The notes under the pieces were generated by a model. That model searched no databases. It was not told the origin of the DNA and was given only the letters and a program-made list of their open reading frames with translations. From positions 22,743,554-22,807,553 of the forward strand of contig NC_092562.1 in the NCBI RefSeq assembly GCF_037975245.1: DNA of 64,000 nt, written 5' to 3'. Below, in pieces: positions 62,601 to 64,000 of the stretch (position 1 is its first letter; each line of letters starts with the position of its first letter). This DNA comes from Apostichopus japonicus. Its lineage: Eukaryota; Echinodermata; Holothuroidea; Aspidochirotida; Stichopodidae. Both the position numbers and the translations under genes were made by a program.

Positions 62601-64000
62601 ATCCCATATTTGAATAAGTCCATAGGCAAGGGAATCGAGCGCTAGGTCGTAACCCTGGACAATTTTGTTACCTTACCCATCTTCCTTTTGTAAGTTCATT
62701 TTTCCTTAAGTATTATCATGCTAACGGGAATACATTATAATGGATCCCAAATTTTCCCGGGCCACTGCTTGACCGGTACCCAATCCCACTCCAACACCCC
62801 CTCCCCCCTCTCTCTCCCCTTACAGTCAGGCCTGTCCATAATATCCCTATACACTCATGCTCGTCCTCATTATATGTCAGACTTTAGTTCAATATCTGTA
62901 TATGTGTGTCTAGATGTGTGCTTTCCAATCATGTCTTTTCTCATTTAGTAAAAGTCACCTTTCCGTACCTTTTAATTTACACTCCGCTCCAATAAAGATT
63001 ACATAAGGACAGAAGAAACCGATCAGGCAAAACAAGAGAAAAGGAAACCAGAACAGAAAACTTAATGGCAAGGATTCACAGCCTCAAGTTTATCCATCCT
63101 ACGTCAGAATGTATATGAAAAAAGGGGGGAAAAGTAGAAACATGTTAATTTAGCTGTTTTAATCGAAAATCCAACGGACAATCTTGAGGTACAGACCAAA
63201 GGGTATTGATTTATTCGTCCTAACAAGAAAGGCGACTGATCCGTCTGTCAGATAGCAGAACAGAAATCAGTAGCATACCTCTGGCAGCCATTTTGAATAA
63301 ATCAACCAGTGAACCATATATATATGCGGTATATTGGGACTGAATATATAGGCCATTCCAAGTATTAGGTTTATACCTTAGAGAACAGAGCGGAAAGGAA
63401 CAAGAATCTCGCAACAACAATAACTAAATATATTATAACATCTCTGCATCGACCGTGTTACTTGCGTAAATAGTGAGGGAGGTATACTCAAAAAGACCTC
63501 AAAAGGGTGCGTCTTTAGGGGTTGGGGAGGGAGGGGGGTAGCAATGAAATTGAGTAAGGAGCAGGTAGTAGAAGCCAAGAAGGAACACAAATCTGTTTAC
63601 ACCTAGATTGAGCAATGTGCATTATAGTCTGGTATGGGGTATTTAGCGTCTTGCGTGTATGTATACCTGATTGGGGAAAACTTGTGGGGTTGGTTTTTCT
63701 CGCCGGCCGGATTTCCATCTCAGAAACGGAATAAGTTGTGATGACGGATATCGTGCCGCGTGTAGCAGTATAGTGAGGCTGCGTGGAGAAACGATATTAC
63801 ATCTGTATACATCCACAGTAGATGAGTTAACTTTCTTTTTATTCCTGGATGTTTTTTTTTTTTACTTTCCACGGTCCAGTATATACTCTCTTATACAGAT
63901 ATAACACTTGTCAGAATATAAGATACGTTAGCGATCTCCAGGGATGAGGCATGCGTGATCACTGGAGCTATACGAACGTTTTTATTTATTTTTTATTTAT
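59680..64000. other. Intergenic to the window end, no gene recognised
   Basis: AT-rich, with one short tandem duplication at 60447-60518 and a small G/C-rich patch near 61345-61370. Short open frames on both strands (for example 61105-61377, 62718-62948 and 63671-63904) match nothing I recognise and lack splice context. Confidence 0.5.
60447..60518. repeat. 40-bp tandem duplication carrying TATATAA and ATTGG
   Basis: CATATATAACACTCACTGTG is followed by ATTGGTTC. It recurs 40 bp later as CATATATAACACGCACTGTC and ATTGGTTC. Two substitutions separate the copies. Each holds a TATA-like word and an inverted CCAAT box. Confidence 0.7.

Overview
This is animal nuclear DNA: AT-rich, with spliced genes, long non-coding stretches, microsatellites and many short mobile elements. 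I see no bacterial operons and no functional RNA genes. The best clue to the organism is a large neuropeptide precursor on the minus strand at 52.0-54.1 kb. Its many KR-flanked peptides begin Ala-Asn or Gly-Asn, which fits the AN-peptide precursors described from echinoderms. I infer an echinoderm, possibly a sea cucumber, but the species is not proven by the sequence.

Layout. (1) 0-22.3 kb: the 3' end of a plus-strand Wntless (Wls) gene. One exon (153-399) carries the last two membrane helices. A terminal exon (22189-22331) carries the cytoplasmic tail. They are joined in phase across an intron of about 21.8 kb. The intron holds a decayed LINE whose reverse transcriptase segment has grown into a 63-bp tandem array, a duplicated cassette of 20-bp repeats, a polypyrimidine 20-bp array, a hAT-like MITE with an 8-bp target duplication, hairpin elements and a SINE. 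(2) 22.3-40.7 kb: no gene recognised. It has the Wls 3' flank, dispersed and tandem repeats, a small GC-rich island with an RFX X-box, SINEs, AT microsatellites and many poly-C tracts. (3) 40.7-42.7 kb: about 71 copies of a 27-bp minisatellite that seems to have grown between the A and B boxes of a tRNA-like sequence. (4) 42.7-52.0 kb: no gene recognised; AT microsatellites and a tRNA-like SINE. (5) 52.0-54.1 kb: the 696-residue neuropeptide precursor, encoded in one exon, with 14 peptide copies. (6) 54.5-64 kb: the upstream flank of that gene, with no further gene recognised.

The two genes have no evident functional link: one escorts Wnt proteins through the secretory pathway, the other makes secreted peptides. 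The recurring theme is tandem amplification. It affects a LINE protein segment, a tRNA-like promoter and the neuropeptide coding repeat, and all three repeat units have lengths divisible by three, so the arrays read as long open frames.
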